The notes: generated by a model from the letters alone, not told the origin. A stretch of 64,000 nt of DNA from Lachnospiraceae bacterium (GCA_022781925.1 JALESO010000058.1:1-64000); one strand, 5' to 3'. Counted from the first letter of the stretch, positions 44,108-53,732 are shown. Numbers and translations are program-made.

Positions 44108-44277
44108 AAAAAATGAAAAATCCTGTCAGGGTAAGCGATTAAGTGAGCGACTGAGTTTCATGCGGTTTTACGCGAGTGGGAGCGCCCTCTTTTTCAGGCG
44201 CGTGAACGAGCGTGATGAAACCAGCGTGAAATGATGGTAGCGAACGTCTAGCGTCCCGACAGGATTTTCCATTTTTA
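44108..44277 (+). repeat. Large palindromic element, copy B
   Basis: About 170 bases. End arms AAAAATCCTGTCAGGG and CCCGACAGGATTTT differ completely from copy A, yet again pair. Inner stems show compensating changes: ACGC/GCGT where A and C have GCGC/GCGC, and AGCGCC/GGCGC where they have AACGCC/GGCGT. The core loop GCCCTCTTTTTCAGGC is unchanged. Confidence 0.85.
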
Positions 44278-44321
44278 ATTAAAAATATTAAAGTTTAGCC
44301 AAAAGCCACCCGAAACAAGAC

Positions 44322-45272
44322 TTAGATTGCCGGGAATTTCAGCTCTTTATATTTGCCATATTTCTGCTGAACCACATCCATATGCTCAAAGAAATCAATT
44401 CTTGTTTTGACAATCTCATTTAAGTGCTCTGCACGGGCAGAGTTTACATTTCGATCACGAATCAGTCCGTTCTCAGCCAGCACAAATTTGTACTCGCCGT
44501 TCTCGTCTTTTACAAGGTCTCCGCCTGCACCACAAACTGCGCACTCGAATGGGAACTCGATACCATCCCAGTGTTTGTCACCTTTGTAGATCAGTGCGGA
44601 ATGACATCTCGGGCACATTCCCTGATCCGGATCACCGAGCCATCCACGCTCTTCTACCGGAGTGTTGATTGCTTTGATGATGTTTTCGCCCATCTTGTGT
44701 GCACGCTCGATCTGCTCGTCACGGAGTAATACGTTACCCGGACGTCCGTTTCTGGTAGAAAGCATCTGGTCAACAACCTGTACAGACTGAGTGAACATGG
44801 TAGCCCCCATGCCTTCCAGAGCCAGTGTCTGCCAGTCGTGGCAGGAACCGCCGACTGCGATGAGTCCGCCTACCATATGCGGATCTTCTTTGACTGCACC
44901 GATCTCAAGCAGGAAAGAAAGCTCGTAAGCTAGGAATCTCTGTGCAAATTTCAGATACAGAGAACTTGGTGTTAAATCATAAGTCGGAACACCGACGATG
45001 ATTCCGTTGCAGGTGTACATCTCCTGAACGATCTTGTCCATGTCATCTTTGTCTTTTAAGATACAGCCGTTGTATTTGTCAGCTTTTCCCATTGCTACGT
45101 TACCCATCTGCATGGTACATCCCTCGCATCCGGTACAGTGCTCGATGTTGTAATCAAATAAGTTGATCAGTTTGCACTCAGCGCCGGCTTCCTGACAGGC
45201 AAGAAGTGCTTCTTTTACTAAAATTTCGCTGTTTCCGTTGTGGCGTCCTGCCACGATACCTAAAATCTTCAT
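44322..45272 (-). CDS. Iron-sulfur flavoprotein-like NAD(P)H reductase
   Basis: Flavodoxin-fold protein of 316 residues. FMN-binding GRHNGNSEILVKEAL at the start, a Cys-rich CTGCEGC stretch (residues about 46-52) with a further Cys downstream, like the iron-sulfur flavoproteins of anaerobes, then a GVPTYDL motif. The C-terminal third carries a zinc ribbon, CPRCHS and CAVCGAGG, which is unusual. A divergent LysR gene 276 bases away probably controls it. The electron acceptor is unknown. Confidence 0.85.
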   Translation of the reverse strand: MKILGIVAGRHNGNSEILVKEALLACQEAGAECKLINLFDYNIEHCTGCEGCTMQMGNVAMGKADKYNGCILKDKDDMDKIVQEMYTCNGIIVGVPTYDLTPSSLYLKFAQRFLAYELSFLLEIGAVKEDPHMVGGLIAVGGSCHDWQTLALEGMGATMFTQSVQVVDQMLSTRNGRPGNVLLRDEQIERAHKMGENIIKAINTPVEERGWLGDPDQGMCPRCHSALIYKGDKHWDGIEFPFECAVCGAGGDLVKDENGEYKFVLAENGLIRDRNVNSARAEHLNEIVKTRIDFFEHMDVVQQKYGKYKELKFPAI

Positions 45273-45466
45273 TGTAAACCCTCCTGTTTTATATCATTTA
45301 CTGTTTGAAAAATTGAATATAGAATCATGTAAGGCAATCTGTCCTGCAAGTGTCCAATCACCCTGATAAATCCAGTGTAACATGAAGAAAATCGTATGCC
45401 TAGTGATGTATTCTTATCAATACATGCAAAAACTTTATACAAATATGCCTTTTGGTAATGGCAAAG

Positions 45467-45496
45467 TTGCATTTGTGTTATGAACCGGAGTATAAT
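45467..45496 (+). promoter_or_regulatory. Promoter of the LysR gene
   Basis: TTGCAT (45467-45472), 18-base spacer, TATAAT (45491-45496). Confidence 0.6.
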
Positions 45497-45548
45497 AAAA
45501 ACCAGAATATGATAAGTGGCAGAAGTAGATACAGGGGGAACAGGAAAC

Positions 45549-46445
45549 ATGACTTTTAATCAGATCAAATATTTTGTAACCGTGGCGGAGTGTCTGAGTT
45601 TTACGGAAGCAGCGAAGTGTCTGTTTATCACGCAGCCGGCGCTGAGCCGGCAGATCAATGCCATGGAAGAGGAACTGGGAACCAAACTTTTTATCCGTGA
45701 TAAAAAGCGGCTGAAGCTGACACCGGGAGGAAGTGTGCTGTACAATCGGCTGCCGAAGGTGCTGGCGGATTATGCGGAGGCAGTGGAAGATGCGAAACAT
45801 GCAAATTCCGGCTATGAGGGAGAACTGCATATCGGTTTTCTGGATATCTACGATATTTCAGAACTGTTTGACAATGTGATCCGGGAATTCCGCGAAGCAT
45901 ATGAGAACATTGAGATGAGTCTGGAACGGTTTGCACTGGGGGAACTTCCGGCCCGGCTGGCAGCCGGAGATCTGGATCTGATACTGACCTATGGTTTTTC
46001 GCTGTATGACAAACCGGATCTGATGACGGTGAACGTGCAGAAGTTTGATTCCTGCATTATGTTGAACCGGAATCATCCGCTAGCGCAGCAGGAGACGGTA
46101 TCACTGGAGGAACTGAAAGACGAGCGTTTTATCCAGCTGGAACCCAAGGCCAGTGATGAGGGATACAGCTATATCACGAATCTCTGTGCACGCTGTGGGA
46201 TCCACCCGGATTTCCTGCTGGTGGAAAAGATGGAAGATGTTATGCTCTGGGTGCAGACCGGCAACGGTGTGGCGATCACGTCAAACCGGACGATTGAGCG
46301 CCAGAACCCGCATGTAGTGCTGCGCAGCATTGATGTGCCAGAGGCGAAAAATCACAATATTACCATGGCCTGGAGGAAGAATAATTACAATCCTGCCATT
46401 GCGATTTTTATGGAAATGCTTGAGAAAAAATTAACAAAAATTTAA
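45549..46445 (+). CDS. LysR-family transcriptional regulator
   Basis: Regulator of 298 residues. N-terminal winged helix-turn-helix (residues about 3-60: FTEAAKCLFITQPALSRQIN) and a C-terminal substrate-binding domain. It is transcribed away from the flavoprotein gene, the classic arrangement for control of the divergent neighbour; the OFA-type permease downstream may also be a target. The ATG follows AGGGGGAACAGGAA. The inducer is unknown. Confidence 0.92.
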   Translation: MTFNQIKYFVTVAECLSFTEAAKCLFITQPALSRQINAMEEELGTKLFIRDKKRLKLTPGGSVLYNRLPKVLADYAEAVEDAKHANSGYEGELHIGFLDIYDISELFDNVIREFREAYENIEMSLERFALGELPARLAAGDLDLILTYGFSLYDKPDLMTVNVQKFDSCIMLNRNHPLAQQETVSLEELKDERFIQLEPKASDEGYSYITNLCARCGIHPDFLLVEKMEDVMLWVQTGNGVAITSNRTIERQNPHVVLRSIDVPEAKNHNITMAWRKNNYNPAIAIFMEMLEKKLTKI

Positions 46446-46730
46446 TAGAAATCGTGCATGATATATGAAAAAACAGTGGAAATTATGAAAAAAGTACAGG
46501 AATAAAAACAATCCGAGGGAAAAATGGCGGATTTTGTAATAACAAAAATGGATTAAAAAAGCGGGATGGTCTAAGAAAAATGGTAAAAAAACTCTGAAAA
46601 TGGAAAAAAGAAAGAAGTCAAATCCGAAAAATGGATTACAGTAATGCGAAAAATGCATTAATACATATGGTATTTGTGCAAGATGCACATAAATGAGAGG
46701 GACACAACTCTGCGGTTTGGTGAAAATATA
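46446..46730. other. A-tract-rich, probably curved DNA
   Basis: No gene is supported. Short A runs occur in a GAAAAATGG-like motif at 46520, 46544, 46576, 46597, 46627 and 46649, with others between. Centres of the runs at about 46546, 46557, 46578, 46588, 46598, 46629 and 46651 are spaced near multiples of 10-11 bases, so the helix may be bent. It lies upstream of the MFS promoter at 46731. Confidence 0.5.
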
Positions 46731-46759
46731 TTGACTTTACGATTTTTTTAAGATAAAAT
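46731..46759 (+). promoter_or_regulatory. Promoter of the OFA-type MFS gene
   Basis: TTGACT (46731-46736), 17-base spacer, TAAAAT (46754-46759). The leader before the start codon is about 180 bases long. Confidence 0.7.
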
Positions 46760-46944
46760 ATCGATGTTTTCGGGGCAGATAGATGAGCTGTCGCTTTCTA
46801 TATATATGTGAATTCTTTGTTGCAGATGGATTCAGACAGAAAATGGCAAGCGCATAGAAATGAAATTCATTTTATCAATCTGTTCCGGTGGAGTTTTTTG
46901 AAACAATAAAAAATGGTTTTATGGTGTTTAGGAGGAAAGTTGAA

Positions 46945-48216
46945 ATGAACAACAAAAAGACTAGCAGCTGGAACCTTGGTGTAAAAGGTTACATCATTGT
47001 AATTCTGGCATTTTTCTCATGTTATGTGTACTCAGCACTGACATCTGACTCACTGAACGTAACCCGTGAAGTATTCATTGGTCTTGGTATCAACCAGGCA
47101 GCGGTTTACGCAATGTCTACTATCGCAGTACCGTTTGGTATCATTGGTAGTATCATTCTTGGTCGTCTGATCAACAAACATTCAATCCGTCTCTACTGGG
47201 GACTGAGCATGATCATCACAGCTGTATTTACAGTTCTGCTTGGCCGTGTACACAATACCGTTGGTGTTGTAGTATGTTATGTAGTAATCTACACATTCTC
47301 TCTTGCATCCGCTATGCTGCTTGCCGGTGAGATCATCGGACACTGGTTCCCGACAAAACGTGGTGTAGCTATGGGTCTTTGTACTGCAGGTTATCCGTTA
47401 TCCGCAGCTACAACATCTGCATTAGCTGGTATGTTCGTTGGAACAGTTGGATACACAGCATACTATACAGTAATCGCAGTAATCGCAGTTATCGTTGGTA
47501 TCGTAGTAATCGCATTTGTTCGTGATTTCCCGGAAGAAAAAGGTGGTTACCCGGATAACAATCCTGCATTTGATGGTGAGAAAGCAAAAGCTGAGCATCA
47601 GGCAGCGCTTGAGTATTTAAAGACATCCAAATGGACTGCTTTAAAATGTCTGAAAACAGGACGTATGTGGGTTCTCTGGATCGCAGTTGGTATCACAGGC
47701 TTCATGTCTATGGGTATCATGTCCAACTTCGTAACAAAATTCATGGTTATGGGTTATGAACTTCCGACCGTACTTCAGATGCTTGGTATCGCAGGTGTAC
47801 TTGCTATCCCGGGATCTATCGTAGTAGGCTGGTTAGACGTTAAGATCGGTACAAAGAAAACCGGTATCCTGATCAACGCACTTGCACTTGTAGCAGTTCT
47901 TTGCTGCTTAACACATGTAACAGCTTTACATTACCTTTCCCTTCCAATCCTTGCTGTAATGTTAGGTGGATCTTCCAACTTAATGGTATCCTGTACAGCA
48001 GCTATCTGGGGACGTTACGATTTCAAAAATGCATTCTCTGTTATCCAGCCGTTGAACTCTGTAATGACAGGTGTTGGTATCACAGTAGTATCTGCTTGTA
48101 ACGCAATCGATGGAAGCTGTCAGCTTGCATACATCATCATGGCTGTTATGGCTGTTATCGGACTGATCGCTATGTGCGCATTAAAAGTAGAGCCGATTGA
48201 CAGCGAGGTACGTTAA
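46945..48216 (+). CDS. MFS transporter, OFA (oxalate/formate antiporter-like) group
   Basis: Membrane carrier of 423 residues, twelve segments. GQNQAAVYAMSTIAVPFG-like stretch (IGINQ here), GLSMIITAVFTVLLGR, and FPTKRGVAMGLCTAGYPLSAA in the fourth segment region are typical of OFA-type monocarboxylate carriers. Strong codon bias suggests high expression. The start at 46945 follows GGAGG. Located downstream of the LysR and redox pair, which may be functionally linked. Cargo may be a small organic acid but is not determined. Confidence 0.88.
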   Translation: MNNKKTSSWNLGVKGYIIVILAFFSCYVYSALTSDSLNVTREVFIGLGINQAAVYAMSTIAVPFGIIGSIILGRLINKHSIRLYWGLSMIITAVFTVLLGRVHNTVGVVVCYVVIYTFSLASAMLLAGEIIGHWFPTKRGVAMGLCTAGYPLSAATTSALAGMFVGTVGYTAYYTVIAVIAVIVGIVVIAFVRDFPEEKGGYPDNNPAFDGEKAKAEHQAALEYLKTSKWTALKCLKTGRMWVLWIAVGITGFMSMGIMSNFVTKFMVMGYELPTVLQMLGIAGVLAIPGSIVVGWLDVKIGTKKTGILINALALVAVLCCLTHVTALHYLSLPILAVMLGGSSNLMVSCTAAIWGRYDFKNAFSVIQPLNSVMTGVGITVVSACNAIDGSCQLAYIIMAVMAVIGLIAMCALKVEPIDSEVR

Positions 48217-48297
48217 TCAGATTTCGTCTGATACATTAGAAAAGTAAATACATCATCTTTATAAAATATATTTATATAAGATGTTCGGACAAAAAGA

Positions 48298-48341
48298 AAC
48301 CTGCCGGTATGTGGATGATTCCGTATACCGGCAGGTTTTTT
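48298..48341 (+). terminator. Terminator of the MFS gene
   Basis: AACCTGCCGGTAT pairs perfectly with ATACCGGCAGGTT, then TTTTT. Confidence 0.92.
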
Positions 48342-48455
48342 GTGAAAATGTGCTGGCCGTTCTTTTTGTAAAAATAAGTATAATGACAGGTAAAAATATG
48401 GTATGATAACAGGTATGTTATGACTATCTAATAGAAGAAATAAACGGAAAGAGCG

Positions 48456-50048
48456 GTGAATCAGATGGAACCAGAGCAGAAGAACAAACAGGATACGACA
48501 GATGGGAAGGCGCATTCTGCCGAAAAAGCAGAATATCTGGATGAAAAACTGCTGGCATACAGTCAGACGGATGCTTACCCATTCCATATGCCGGGGCACA
48601 AGCGCCAGCCTATGGGAAACTGGACCGGGGAAGAGATCGATATTACGGAGATCACCGGTTTTGATAATCTGCATCATGCGGAAGGTATTTTGCGGGGGGC
48701 GCAGTGCCGGGCGGCGGAGACCTTTGGTGCGGATGAGACCTTTTTTCTGATAAACGGAAGTACGGCGGGACTGCTGTCTGCCATCTGCGGAACGGTCAGA
48801 AAAGGAGGTCGCCTGCTGATGGCGCGCAACTGTCACAAAGCTGTCTATCATGCGGTCTATCTGATGGAACTGAAGACCGCATATCTGTATCCGGAGCAAA
48901 CGGAATTTGGCATTCAGGGAAGCATCTCGCCGGAACAGGTGCGTGACATGCTGGAACAGTATCCGGACACGGAAGCCGTTCTGCTGACGTCACCGACGTA
49001 TGATGGTGTCGTTTCCGATATTGCGGCGATTGCAGCGCTGGCGCATGCAAAAGGAATACCGTTGATCGTAGATGAGGCTCACGGTGCACATTTTGGCTTT
49101 TCACAGGGATTTCCGCAGAAGGCGCTTGTCCTTGGGGCGGATCTGTGTATCGAGAGTGTGCACAAGACGCTGCCAGCCTACACCCAGAGCGCATTGCTTC
49201 ATTACCGGAAAAATCCATGGATCGATCTGGAGCGGGTAAAACGGTATCTGGGAATCTATCAGACCAGTTCGCCGTCTTACATTCTGATGGCGGGGATTGA
49301 CCGCTGCACCCGGATCCTGCGGGAACAGGGCGCTGGGTTGTTTGCAGCATACGAACAGCGGCTGCATGATTTTTATGAAAAATGCAAAACATTACAACGG
49401 ATTACCGTGCTTTCCCCGGATGGAAAAATCGGAGAAACCAGGGAAAACGATCCGGGCATCTGGGCCAGAGATCCGTCCAAAATCCTGATCTGTGCCGAGG
49501 GCGCTGGACTGCATGGACAGGAACTGGCAGAACTTTTGACGGAGCATTATCATCTGGAAATGGAGATGGCTTCCGGGCATTATGTCACGGCGCTGACCAC
49601 GCTTATGGATACACAGGAGGGTTTTGACCGCCTGTTCGCTGCATTGCAGGAGATAGACAGAAACAGTAGTAAAGACGAGACGTTGCATCAGGAACAGGGA
49701 TTGGATACAGCAGATTTTCAGAAAACCGATGCGAAGAGTAGCAAAGGAATTGCTGAGATATCGGAAGTATTTACCACAGATGATATATATGGTGAAGTAG
49801 AAAAAGTGCTGGAGATTGCAGAGGCAATGGATGCACCGAAGATGACGGTTCCTCTGATGAAAGCAGCAGGATGCGTATCCGGGGAATTTGTCTATCTGTA
49901 TCCGCCGGGAATCCCGATCCTGGCGCCGGGAGAGCGTGTGACGGAGGAAATTTTGGAGACGCTGCGGATCTGTCAGGCACGAAATATGCAGGTGGAGGGA
50001 ATGAAAGATTACAGTGGACAAAGCTTGGAAATCTGTAATATACTGTAA
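48456..50048 (+). CDS. Orn/Lys/Arg decarboxylase family PLP enzyme
   Basis: Fold-type I PLP enzyme of 530 residues related to Bacillus YaaO and SpeA. N-terminal PFHMPGHKRQP, INGSTAG, VDEAHGAHFGF and the PLP lysine in ESVHKTLPAYTQ mark the family. C-terminal domain about residues 425-530. It lies next to a guanylate kinase-like gene and holB, the same neighbourhood as yaaO in Bacillus. Substrate (arginine, lysine or ornithine) is undetermined. Start GTG at 48456 or ATG at 48465; neither has a decisive ribosome site. Confidence 0.9.
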   Translation: MNQMEPEQKNKQDTTDGKAHSAEKAEYLDEKLLAYSQTDAYPFHMPGHKRQPMGNWTGEEIDITEITGFDNLHHAEGILRGAQCRAAETFGADETFFLINGSTAGLLSAICGTVRKGGRLLMARNCHKAVYHAVYLMELKTAYLYPEQTEFGIQGSISPEQVRDMLEQYPDTEAVLLTSPTYDGVVSDIAAIAALAHAKGIPLIVDEAHGAHFGFSQGFPQKALVLGADLCIESVHKTLPAYTQSALLHYRKNPWIDLERVKRYLGIYQTSSPSYILMAGIDRCTRILREQGAGLFAAYEQRLHDFYEKCKTLQRITVLSPDGKIGETRENDPGIWARDPSKILICAEGAGLHGQELAELLTEHYHLEMEMASGHYVTALTTLMDTQEGFDRLFAALQEIDRNSSKDETLHQEQGLDTADFQKTDAKSSKGIAEISEVFTTDDIYGEVEKVLEIAEAMDAPKMTVPLMKAAGCVSGEFVYLYPPGIPILAPGERVTEEILETLRICQARNMQVEGMKDYSGQSLEICNIL

Positions 50049-50077
50049 CTATTGACCGAGCGCTTGCGCGAGGGATA

Positions 50078-50100
50078 CTTCTTGAACTATGTTCAAGAAG
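50078..50100. other. Perfect hairpin between decarboxylase and guanylate kinase
   Basis: CTTCTTGAAC, TAT, GTTCAAGAAG: a 10-bp perfect stem with a 3-base loop, no T-run after it. It may be a processing or attenuation site. Confidence 0.5.
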
Positions 50101-50183
50101 GGACCTGATATATGATAGAAAGTTGGATTTTGTAAGAAAAAACAACTTTCTTGCATAATGAGATTTTGTAATGAAAGCGAGAC

Positions 50184-50768
50184 ATGAGCATGGGAAACAT
50201 CTATTGTCTGATGGGCAAAAGTGCATCGGGAAAAGACACGATCTATAACCGCCTTCTGGCAATGGAGGAACTGCATCTGCGGTGTGTCGTTCCTTATACC
50301 ACCCGTCCGATGCGCTCCGGAGAAACCGATGGACAGACATACTTTTTCTGCACAGAGCAGCAGGTAGCGGAATTTGAAGCCGCGGGAAAAATCATTGAAC
50401 TGCGTGCATACAATACGGTGTACGGCATATGGAAATATTTTACTGCGGATGACGGACAGATCTGTCTGGCGGAGAGCGATTATCTGATGATCGGAACGCT
50501 GGAAGCATATGAGCAGATCCGTGATTATTTCGGTGCGGACAAGGTATGTCCGGTGTATGTGGAAGTGGATGACGGACTGCGGTTGCAGCGTGCCCTGGAT
50601 CGGGAACGCGTGCAGGAACAGCCCAAATATGCGGAGATGTGCCGCAGGTTTCTGGCGGATGAGCAGGATTTTTCCGAGGAAAATCTGGAAAAAGCAGGGA
50701 TCACGAAGCGATTTTATAATACGGATCTGGATCAGGTCACACAGGAGATCGCTTCTTATATGAAGTAG
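50184..50768 (+). CDS. Guanylate kinase-like nucleoside monophosphate kinase
   Basis: P-loop kinase of 194 residues: GKSASGKDT near residues 11-19, and the guanylate-kinase acceptor motif PYTTRPMRSGETDGQTYFF. It sits where tmk (thymidylate kinase) lies in Bacillus, between the decarboxylase and holB, but clearly belongs to the GMP kinase family. Either it makes GDP or it has moved to another acceptor. A nearby ATG at 50190 is an alternative start. Confidence 0.88.
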   Translation: MSMGNIYCLMGKSASGKDTIYNRLLAMEELHLRCVVPYTTRPMRSGETDGQTYFFCTEQQVAEFEAAGKIIELRAYNTVYGIWKYFTADDGQICLAESDYLMIGTLEAYEQIRDYFGADKVCPVYVEVDDGLRLQRALDRERVQEQPKYAEMCRRFLADEQDFSEENLEKAGITKRFYNTDLDQVTQEIASYMK

Positions 50769-50801
50769 ACAGCACGTTTTTTGATTGTATCGCAGTCGGG
50801 A

Positions 50802-50876
50802 AGGCTTCTATTTCTATAAGTGGTGAGTAATAACAAATACATCTCAGTGAGAGTATTTAGAAATAAGGATCCTGTT
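50802..50876 (+). repeat. AAGTGGTGARTAATAAC repeat, copy 3
   Basis: Stem TATTTCTA with TAGAAATA encloses TAAGTGGTGAGTAATAACAA and ATACATCTCAGTGAGAG. The stem sequence is wholly different from copy 2 but again self-complementary, and CTCAGTGRGAG is kept. It lies just before holB; the hairpin CCTGTTC/GAACAGG (50871-50887) follows. Confidence 0.7.
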
Positions 50877-50918
50877 CTGGGAACAGGAGCGAATAGACAT
50901 TGGTAGTAAGGAGCAGTA

Positions 50919-51971
50919 ATGGCAGGATTTCATGAGATTATCGGGCATGAACAACTGATTGCGCACCTGCAGAGTGCGATCGTGATGGATAAAGTATCAC
51001 ATGCATACATTATCAACGGTCCTAAGGACAGTGGAAAAATGATGCTGGCGCAGGCGTTTGCCATGGCGTTGCAGTGTGAGACATCCATCCGGAACCGTGA
51101 GGGTGCGGCAGGACTTCCCAAGGAGGAACTGCATCCGGAGATACTTGCGGAGCCCTGTATGGAATGCCATTCCTGCAAGCAGGCACTGGGGAACAACCAG
51201 CCGGATATCATCTATCTGACCCACGAAAAGCCGAACACGATATCCGTGGCGGATATCCGTGAGCAGATCAATCATGATATTGAGATCAAACCTTACAGCA
51301 GTAAATATAAAGTATACATTGTGGATGAAGCGGAGAAGATGAACCAGCAGGCACAGAATGCCCTGTTGAAAACTATTGAGGAGCCGCCGGCTTATGCAGT
51401 GATCCTGCTTCTGACCACGAATGCGGATGCGTTTTTGCAGACGATCCGCTCCCGGTGCGTAATGCTGGACGTCAAGCCGGTGAGCGATGAGAAGATCCGG
51501 GAATTTCTGATGAAGAAACGTCAGGTACCGGATTACAAAGCGGAGGTATGTGCGGCTTTTGCCCGTGGAAATGTAGGCCGTGCGGTGGCACTGGCTTCTT
51601 CCGAGCGGTTTAACGAACTGAAGGATTTTACCGTTTCGCTGCTTGGCAGACTGGGCGACATCCGCAGATACGACATTTTACAGGAGATAAAACCACTGAA
51701 CGATTTCAAGGACGATATCAGAGAATTTTTTGATTTGGTTTTGTTTTGGTATCGGGATGTGTTATTATATAAAGCAGCAGGTTCCGAAGAGCAGCTGATC
51801 TTCCGGGAGCAGGCGCTGGAGATCCGGCGTCAGGCGGAGAGAAGCACCTATCACGGCCTGCAGCAGATATTAGAAGCAATAGAGACAGCAGACCGACGGA
51901 TCCGGGCAAACGTAAATTTTGACCTGACCATGGAACTGTTGGCAATGACGATCAAGGAGAACATTAGATGA
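50919..51971 (+). CDS. holB: DNA polymerase III subunit delta prime
   Basis: Clamp-loader subunit of 350 residues. The N-terminal AAA+ part has a relaxed P-loop (NGPKDSGKMMLAQ) and zinc-binding CMECHSCKQ; later VYIVDEAEKMNQQAQNALLKTIEEPP is the typical DnaX/HolB Walker B-sensor region. The C-terminal third is helical. Its stop overlaps the ricT start (ATGA). Order holB-ricT-trmN6-rsmI follows Bacillus, without yabA. Confidence 0.94.
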   Translation: MAGFHEIIGHEQLIAHLQSAIVMDKVSHAYIINGPKDSGKMMLAQAFAMALQCETSIRNREGAAGLPKEELHPEILAEPCMECHSCKQALGNNQPDIIYLTHEKPNTISVADIREQINHDIEIKPYSSKYKVYIVDEAEKMNQQAQNALLKTIEEPPAYAVILLLTTNADAFLQTIRSRCVMLDVKPVSDEKIREFLMKKRQVPDYKAEVCAAFARGNVGRAVALASSERFNELKDFTVSLLGRLGDIRRYDILQEIKPLNDFKDDIREFFDLVLFWYRDVLLYKAAGSEEQLIFREQALEIRRQAERSTYHGLQQILEAIETADRRIRANVNFDLTMELLAMTIKENIR

Positions 51972-52876
51972 TAAAAGTAACTGGAGTAAGATTCCGTCAG
52001 GCGGGTAAAGTGTATTATTTTGACCCGAAAAACCTGAAACTGGAGCGCGGCAGCCATGTCATCGTGGAGACTGCCCGCGGTATCGAATATGGTACAGTCA
52101 TTGTACCGCCGAAAGGCATTACGGACGATGAGGTGGTGCAGCCGCTGAAGGCTGTGATCCGTGTGGCGACACCGGAGGATGACCGCATCGAAGAGCGAAA
52201 TCACGAAAAAGAAAAAGAAGCATACAAAATCTGTCTGGAGAAGATCGAAAAGCACGGGCTTGCCATGAAACTGGTACAGGCAGAGTACACATTTGACAAC
52301 AACAAACTGCTGTTTTATTTTACCGCAGACGGACGTATCGATTTCCGTGAGCTGGTAAAGGATCTGGCAAGCGTGTTCCGTACCAGGATCGAGCTGCGTC
52401 AGATCGGCGTCCGGGATGAGACCAAGATCCTGGGCGGCCTTGGTATCTGCGGACGTCCGCTGTGCTGTCATACATTCCTGACCGAGTTTGCACCGGTGTC
52501 CATCAAGATGGCAAAGGAACAGAATCTGTCCCTGAACCCGACCAAGATTTCCGGTGTGTGCGGACGACTGATGTGTTGTCTGAAAAACGAGGAAGAGACT
52601 TATGAATACTTAAACAGCCGTCTGCCGAACGTGGGCGACCGCGTGACAACCGTGGACGGTCTGAAAGGTGAGGTACAGAGTGTCAGCGTACTGCGCCAGC
52701 TGGTGAAAGTAGTTGTGGATATGGGGGATGAAAAAGAAATCCGTGAATATCCGGTCAAACAGCTGAAATTCCGCTCCAAACGCCGCAGAGACCACGGTGA
52801 GCGTCTGAGCAAAGAGGAAATGCGCAAACTTGCTGAGTTAGAGGACAAGGGAGGACATTCCAAGTTAAATGAGTAA
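51968..52876 (+). CDS. ricT: PSP1-domain protein RicT (YaaT)
   Basis: PSP1 family protein of 302 residues. It holds the Cys-rich motifs CGRPLCCHTFL and CGRLMCCLKNE that in Bacillus RicT bind an iron-sulfur cluster. In Bacillus it works with RicA and RicF on RNA processing by RNase Y and on phosphorelay/sporulation. The partners are not in this window. It overlaps holB by four bases and trmN6 by eight. Confidence 0.93.
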   Translation: MIKVTGVRFRQAGKVYYFDPKNLKLERGSHVIVETARGIEYGTVIVPPKGITDDEVVQPLKAVIRVATPEDDRIEERNHEKEKEAYKICLEKIEKHGLAMKLVQAEYTFDNNKLLFYFTADGRIDFRELVKDLASVFRTRIELRQIGVRDETKILGGLGICGRPLCCHTFLTEFAPVSIKMAKEQNLSLNPTKISGVCGRLMCCLKNEEETYEYLNSRLPNVGDRVTTVDGLKGEVQSVSVLRQLVKVVVDMGDEKEIREYPVKQLKFRSKRRRDHGERLSKEEMRKLAELEDKGGHSKLNE

Positions 52877-53603
52877 TTTATTGCCGGGAGAACGAATCGA
52901 CGAATTACAGCGAAACGGCTACCGCATTATCCAGAACCCGGAGCGGTTCTGTTTCGGAATGGACGCGGTGCTGTTGTCCGGCTTTGCCCGGGCAAAAAAG
53001 AATGAGTGCTGTCTGGATCTGGGCTGCGGAAACGGGATCATTCCGATTCTGATGGAAGCAAAGACAGAAGGAAAGCATTTTACCGGTCTGGAGATCCAGC
53101 CGGAGAGTGCGGATATGGCGCGACGCAGTGTGGCATTGAACGGACTGCAGGATCGGATCGACATCGTAGAAGGTGATATCAGGGATGCTTCAAAGATTTT
53201 TGGAGCATCTTCTTTTCATGTCGTAACGACAAATCCACCATATATGACCGCACAGCACGGACTGACAAACATTCATGAGGCAAAAACCATTGCGCGCCAT
53301 GAGGTATTGTGCAATCTGGAGGATATCATCCGGGAGAGCGCCAGACTCCTGATGCCGGGAGGCCGTTTTTACATGGTGCACCGGCCCTTCCGTCTGGCGG
53401 AGATTATCTCCCTGATGGTGCAGTACCGCATCGAGCCGAAACGGATGCGTCTGGTGTATCCTTATGTGGATCGGGAGCCGAACATGGTACTGATCGAGGG
53501 ATTGCGGGGCGGAAAAAGCCGCATGACTGTGGAAAAACCACTGATCGTATACAAAGAGCCGGGAAAATATACGGACGAAATTTATGATGTATATGGTTAT
53601 TAA
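52869..53603 (+). CDS. tRNA1(Val) (adenine-N6)-methyltransferase family protein
   Basis: SAM-dependent methyltransferase of 244 residues (YabB/TrmN6-like). It starts with a substrate-recognition stretch NPERFCFGMDAVLLSGFA, then SAM motif LDLGCGNGIIPIL, then the N6-methylation motif NPPY (VTTNPPYM). Its natural product in E. coli is m6A37 in tRNA-Val. Here the role is inferred from motif and context, since its start overlaps ricT and rsmI follows. Confidence 0.9.
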   Translation: MSNLLPGERIDELQRNGYRIIQNPERFCFGMDAVLLSGFARAKKNECCLDLGCGNGIIPILMEAKTEGKHFTGLEIQPESADMARRSVALNGLQDRIDIVEGDIRDASKIFGASSFHVVTTNPPYMTAQHGLTNIHEAKTIARHEVLCNLEDIIRESARLLMPGGRFYMVHRPFRLAEIISLMVQYRIEPKRMRLVYPYVDREPNMVLIEGLRGGKSRMTVEKPLIVYKEPGKYTDEIYDVYGY

Positions 53604-53732
53604 GCTTATCTATCGTATATCTTTGAAATAGTGATTCTGGTTTGTACGATAAATTGCAATAAAAAATAAGAGCGAAACATAGTAGATATGTGAACATACA
53701 ACTTTTGTTGGACTGTGAGGTGAAAGAAGGAT

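Noticed and set aside
46504-46653. Regularly spaced repeats suggesting a CRISPR array
   Set aside because: Units are too short and variable, with no spacers of constant length and no cas genes.
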